Of a stretch of DNA of 8,459 bases, positions 6,480-8,459 are shown in pieces (within the stretch, counting starts at the first letter, position 1; each line of letters begins with the position of its first letter). Source of the stretch: DASXPG01 sp036493755 (GTDB taxonomy: Bacteria > Gemmatimonadota > Gemmatimonadetes > Gemmatimonadales > JACORV01). The notes beneath the pieces are model-generated. The model had not been told where the DNA came from. It ran no database searches and was given only the letters and a program-made list of their open reading frames with translations. The DNA is taken from assembly GCA_036493755.1 (NCBI GenBank), contig DASXPG010000052.1:1-8459 (forward strand), in the 5' to 3' direction. The position numbers were made by a program, and so were the translations under genes.

Positions 6480-6531
6480 AGGACGTAACGCGGTTGTTGC
6501 GTATCCCACGGCGACCACCATCTTCTGCCCG

Positions 6532-8178
6532 ATGGACAGACGGGACTTTCTGGCGGTCGCGGGCAGCGCCACGGTGGCGGGGGCGGGCGCGCGGGCGGGG
6601 GTCAACGGTCGACGGTCAACGGTTGACGGCCAGCCGCCTGCCGTTAACCGTGGACCGTCAACCGTAGACCAGTCTTCAGATCTCGACGAGGTCACGATCG
6701 CGCAGCTCCAGGAGTGGCTTCGCTCGGGGCACTACACCTCGCGCTCGCTGGTCGACGCCTACCTGAGCAAGATCGCCGCGAGCGACCGGCAGGGTCCGAC
6801 GCTGCGCGCCGTCATCGAGACCAATCCCGAGGCCGACCGCATCGCCGATGACCGCGACGCCGAGCGGCGCGCGGGGCGGGTGCGCGGACCGCTGCACGGC
6901 ATCCCGGTCCTGGTGAAGGACAACATCGACACCGCCGACCGGATGCATACCAGCGCCGGGTCGCTGGCGCTGGCGACGTCGATCGCGCTGCGCGATTCGG
7001 GGGTCGCCGAAAAGCTGCGCGCCGCCGGCGCGATTCTGCTGGGCAAGACCAACATGAGCGAATGGGCAAACTTCCGGTCCACGCATTCCTCGAGCGGCTG
7101 GAGCGGGCGGGGCGGCCAGTGCCGGAATCCCTACGTTCTCGATCGTACGCCATCGGGGAGCTCGAGCGGTACCGGCGCCGGCATCGCGGCGAACTTCGCC
7201 GCCGCGGGCATCGGCACCGAAACAGACGGATCCGTGACCTCACCCTCGGCGGCCTGCGCGCTGGCGGGAATCAAACCCACGGTGGGGCTGGTGAGCCGCG
7301 CCGGCATCATTCCAATCGCGCACAGCCAGGATACCGCCGGGCCGATGGGTCGCAACGTCGCCGATGTGGCGGCGCTGCTCAGCGCGATCGCCGGAAGCGA
7401 CCCGCGCGATGCCGCGACGTCGGGCGCCGCGGCGCACGCCGCCGACTACACCCGCGCGCTCGATGCCGGCGCGCTGCGCGGCGCGCGGCTGGGCGTCGCC
7501 CGCAAGCACTACACCGGCTACAACGCGCACGTCGACCGCGTCTTTGAGACGGCGCTGCAGGCGCTGCGCGATGCGGGCGCGATCGTCGTCGATCACACCG
7601 ACGTCGTCACCGAAGACCATCTGAAGAACAACGAGCAGGAGGTCCTGCTCTACGAGTGCAAGGCGGACCTCAACAAGTATCTCGCCGGGCTCGCCGCCGA
7701 CGTGCCGGTGAAAACGCTCGCCGACCTGATCGCATTCAACGAGCGCGAAAAAGATCACGAGATGCCGTACTTCGGCCAGGAGCTGTTCACCCAGGCACAG
7801 GAGAAGGGACCGCTCACCATGCCGGCGTACCGCGCGGCCCTGGCCACCTGCCGGCTCTGGTCGCGTTCCCAGGGGATCGACGCCACGATGACCGCGCACC
7901 GGCTCGACGCGATCGTCTGCCCGACCCAGTCGACCGTGGTGCCGATCGACATCGTCAATGGCGACGCGGCATTCGGCAACTGCACCACGCCCGCCGCCGT
8001 CGCCGGCTATCCGCACATCACCGTGCCGATGGGCCAGGCCTTCGAGCTGCCGTTAGGCCTTTCCTTCTTCGGACGGGCCTGGACCGAAGCGAAGCTGATC
8101 GGCTACGCTTACGCCTTCGAGCAGGCGACGAAGGCGCGCAAGCCGCCGCGATTCCTTCCTTCCATAGAGACGTCATAG
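6532..8178 (+). CDS. Tat-exported amidase-signature hydrolase, peptide-amidase-like
   Basis: A 548-residue amidase of the Ser-Ser-Lys class. I chose ATG 6532 because it begins MDRRDFLAVAGSATVAGAGA, a twin-arginine signal (R3-R4, DRRDFL) like those of other exported amidases; the frame is open to an ATG at 6436, but that would bury the signal. The catalytic triad is K129 (HGIPVLVKDN), cis-Ser S210 (TPSGSSSGTG) and nucleophile S234 (GTETDGSVTSP). The 24-residue S210-S234 spacing equals that of FAAH-type amidases. The GTETDGS form and an export signal recall Stenotrophomonas peptide amidase, which removes C-terminal amides from peptides; substrate here is inferred. The C-terminal LPLGLSFFGRAWTEAKLIGYAYAFEQAT is family-typical. 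Residues 24-46 are encoded by a 69-bp inverted heptamer repeat absent from normal family members, apparently an in-frame insertion between signal and enzyme. No Shine-Dalgarno precedes the start. It is followed after one base by a membrane-protein gene. Confidence 0.92.
   Translation: MDRRDFLAVAGSATVAGAGARAGVNGRRSTVDGQPPAVNRGPSTVDQSSDLDEVTIAQLQEWLRSGHYTSRSLVDAYLSKIAASDRQGPTLRAVIETNPEADRIADDRDAERRAGRVRGPLHGIPVLVKDNIDTADRMHTSAGSLALATSIALRDSGVAEKLRAAGAILLGKTNMSEWANFRSTHSSSGWSGRGGQCRNPYVLDRTPSGSSSGTGAGIAANFAAAGIGTETDGSVTSPSAACALAGIKPTVGLVSRAGIIPIAHSQDTAGPMGRNVADVAALLSAIAGSDPRDAATSGAAAHAADYTRALDAGALRGARLGVARKHYTGYNAHVDRVFETALQALRDAGAIVVDHTDVVTEDHLKNNEQEVLLYECKADLNKYLAGLAADVPVKTLADLIAFNEREKDHEMPYFGQELFTQAQEKGPLTMPAYRAALATCRLWSRSQGIDATMTAHRLDAIVCPTQSTVVPIDIVNGDAAFGNCTTPAAVAGYPHITVPMGQAFELPLGLSFFGRAWTEAKLIGYAYAFEQATKARKPPRFLPSIETS
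6601..6669. repeat. 69-bp inverted heptamer repeat (REP-like hairpin) inside the amidase gene
   Basis: Four heptamers start at 6601 (GTCAACG), 6608 (GTCGACG), 6615 (GTCAACG) and 6622 (GTTGACG), consensus GTYRACG. After 13 bases (6629-6641) four reverse units start at 6642 (CGTTAAC), 6649 (CGTGGAC), 6656 (CGTCAAC) and 6663 (CGTAGAC). The arms pair over 28 positions with three mismatches and one G-T pair. G6629-C6641, C6630-G6640 and G6600-C6670 extend the stem. The element is exactly 23 codons in phase with the amidase. The seven-base period is out of step with codons, so it is a DNA-level and not a protein-level repeat. No transposase or target duplication is visible. Confidence 0.85.
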
Positions 8179-8179
8179 C

Positions 8180-8459
8180 TTGAAACCGGCGCGGGCGGCT
8201 CTGATCGCGGCCCTGGTGGCCGCCACCGTCGCGCTGCCGTCGATTCGCAACGACTTCGTCGAAGATGATCTCTGGGTCCTCAGGGATCGCCACGTGCTGG
8301 TCGCGCCGCCGTCGGTCAAGGCAATTCTCACCGAGCCTTACTGGCGGGCGGGATTCGGCGGCCGGCTCTGGCGGCCGCTGGTCCTCGCATCGTGGGCCAT
8401 CGACTACCGCATTTCGCACAGCCCTCACTGGTTCCACGCCGTCAACATCGGCTGGGCGG
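8180..8459 (+). CDS. Polytopic membrane protein, TMTC/PMT-like N-terminus, partial at right edge
   Basis: The frame runs open for 93 codons to the right edge. An in-frame TAG at 8165 leaves TTG 8180 as the only start before the hydrophobic segment (GTG at codon 13 falls inside it). It reads L/M-KPARAALIAALVAATVALPS, a first transmembrane helix, then IRNDFVEDDLWVLRDRHVL, where the acidic DD follows the helix as in GT-C glycosyltransferase-like proteins. TEPYWRAGFGGRLWRPLVLASWAIDYRISHSPHWFHAVNIGW follows, closely resembling the pattern YRPL...S.ALDY......P..FH..N of TMTC/DUF1736 and dolichyl-phosphate-mannose mannosyltransferase-like proteins. A membrane glycosyltransferase or TPR-bearing TMTC-like protein is therefore likely. 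The start is one base after the amidase stop with no clear ribosome site, suggesting translational coupling. The catalytic region and any TPR tail lie outside the window. Confidence 0.75.
   Translation, partial: MKPARAALIAALVAATVALPSIRNDFVEDDLWVLRDRHVLVAPPSVKAILTEPYWRAGFGGRLWRPLVLASWAIDYRISHSPHWFHAVNIGWA

Noticed and set aside
6436..6531. Upstream extension of the amidase to ATG 6436
   Set aside because: It would put 32 unrelated residues before a textbook Tat signal and would overlap the ribosome-site and promoter region of the divergent peptidase gene.
6601..6669. Heptamer array as a CRISPR or a protein repeat
   Set aside because: Units are 7 bp with no unique spacers, and the period is out of phase with codons, so neither reading fits; it is a DNA-level palindromic element.
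7240..8016. Minus-strand open frame of 258 codons antisense to the amidase
   Set aside because: Same shadow effect: the amidase triad and family motifs are on the plus strand, and this frame lacks motifs and a ribosome site.

Overview
The window is GC-rich, roughly two-thirds G+C by eye, and looks like an ordinary bacterial chromosome with short intergenic gaps. The gene content is Sec and Tat exported hydrolases, lipoproteins with an LAAC lipobox, a soluble hybrid histidine kinase, a DinB-fold protein and a stressosome-type RsbR protein. Two start codons sit exactly six bases after a TANNNT box. Together these suggest an environmental, probably diderm bacterium. A Gemmatimonadota-like soil lineage is my best guess, from gene style only; there is no rRNA or marker gene to prove it.

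Layout: (1) 1-597, minus: the N-terminal 199 residues of an RsbR-type stressosome protein (RsbRD-like sensor domain plus the start of a STAS domain), running off the left edge. (2) 598-926: a 329-bp gap with no gene, holding the rsbR leader, several short repeated motifs and two small hairpins. (3) 4270 down to 927, minus: a three-gene operon of soluble PAS-HisKA-HATPase-REC hybrid kinase, then a propeller-like lipoprotein (4-base ATGA overlap), then a DinB-superfamily metalloprotein (15-base gap). (4) 4271-4298: a 28-bp divergent promoter with two facing -10 boxes, both spaced for leaderless mRNAs. (5) 4302-4805, plus: a small Spy/CpxP-like (LTxxQ) lipoprotein. (6) 6418-4802, minus: a secreted M28 zinc peptidase converging on the Spy-like gene; the two stop codons share one CTAG. 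(7) 6419-6531: a divergent promoter with an 11-bp-spaced direct repeat. (8) 6532-8178, plus: a Tat-exported amidase-signature enzyme. (9) 8180-8459, plus: the start of a polytopic, TMTC/PMT-like membrane protein, one base after the amidase stop.

How the genes may work together (inference): the M28 peptidase and the amidase, whose motifs match peptide amidases, are divergent and exported, and could form an extracytoplasmic peptide-processing pair. The hybrid kinase, the propeller lipoprotein, DinB and the divergent Spy-like lipoprotein look like a signalling and envelope-stress neighbourhood. The RsbR gene adds a separate stress-signalling input.

The most unusual structure is a 69-bp element inside the amidase gene (6601-6669), made of 4 + 4 heptamers in inverted orientation that fold into a long hairpin. 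It is exactly 23 codons in phase, between the Tat signal and the mature enzyme. It looks like an in-frame insertion of a REP-like palindromic repeat into a tolerant linker. I found no CRISPR array, transposase, tRNA or rRNA.
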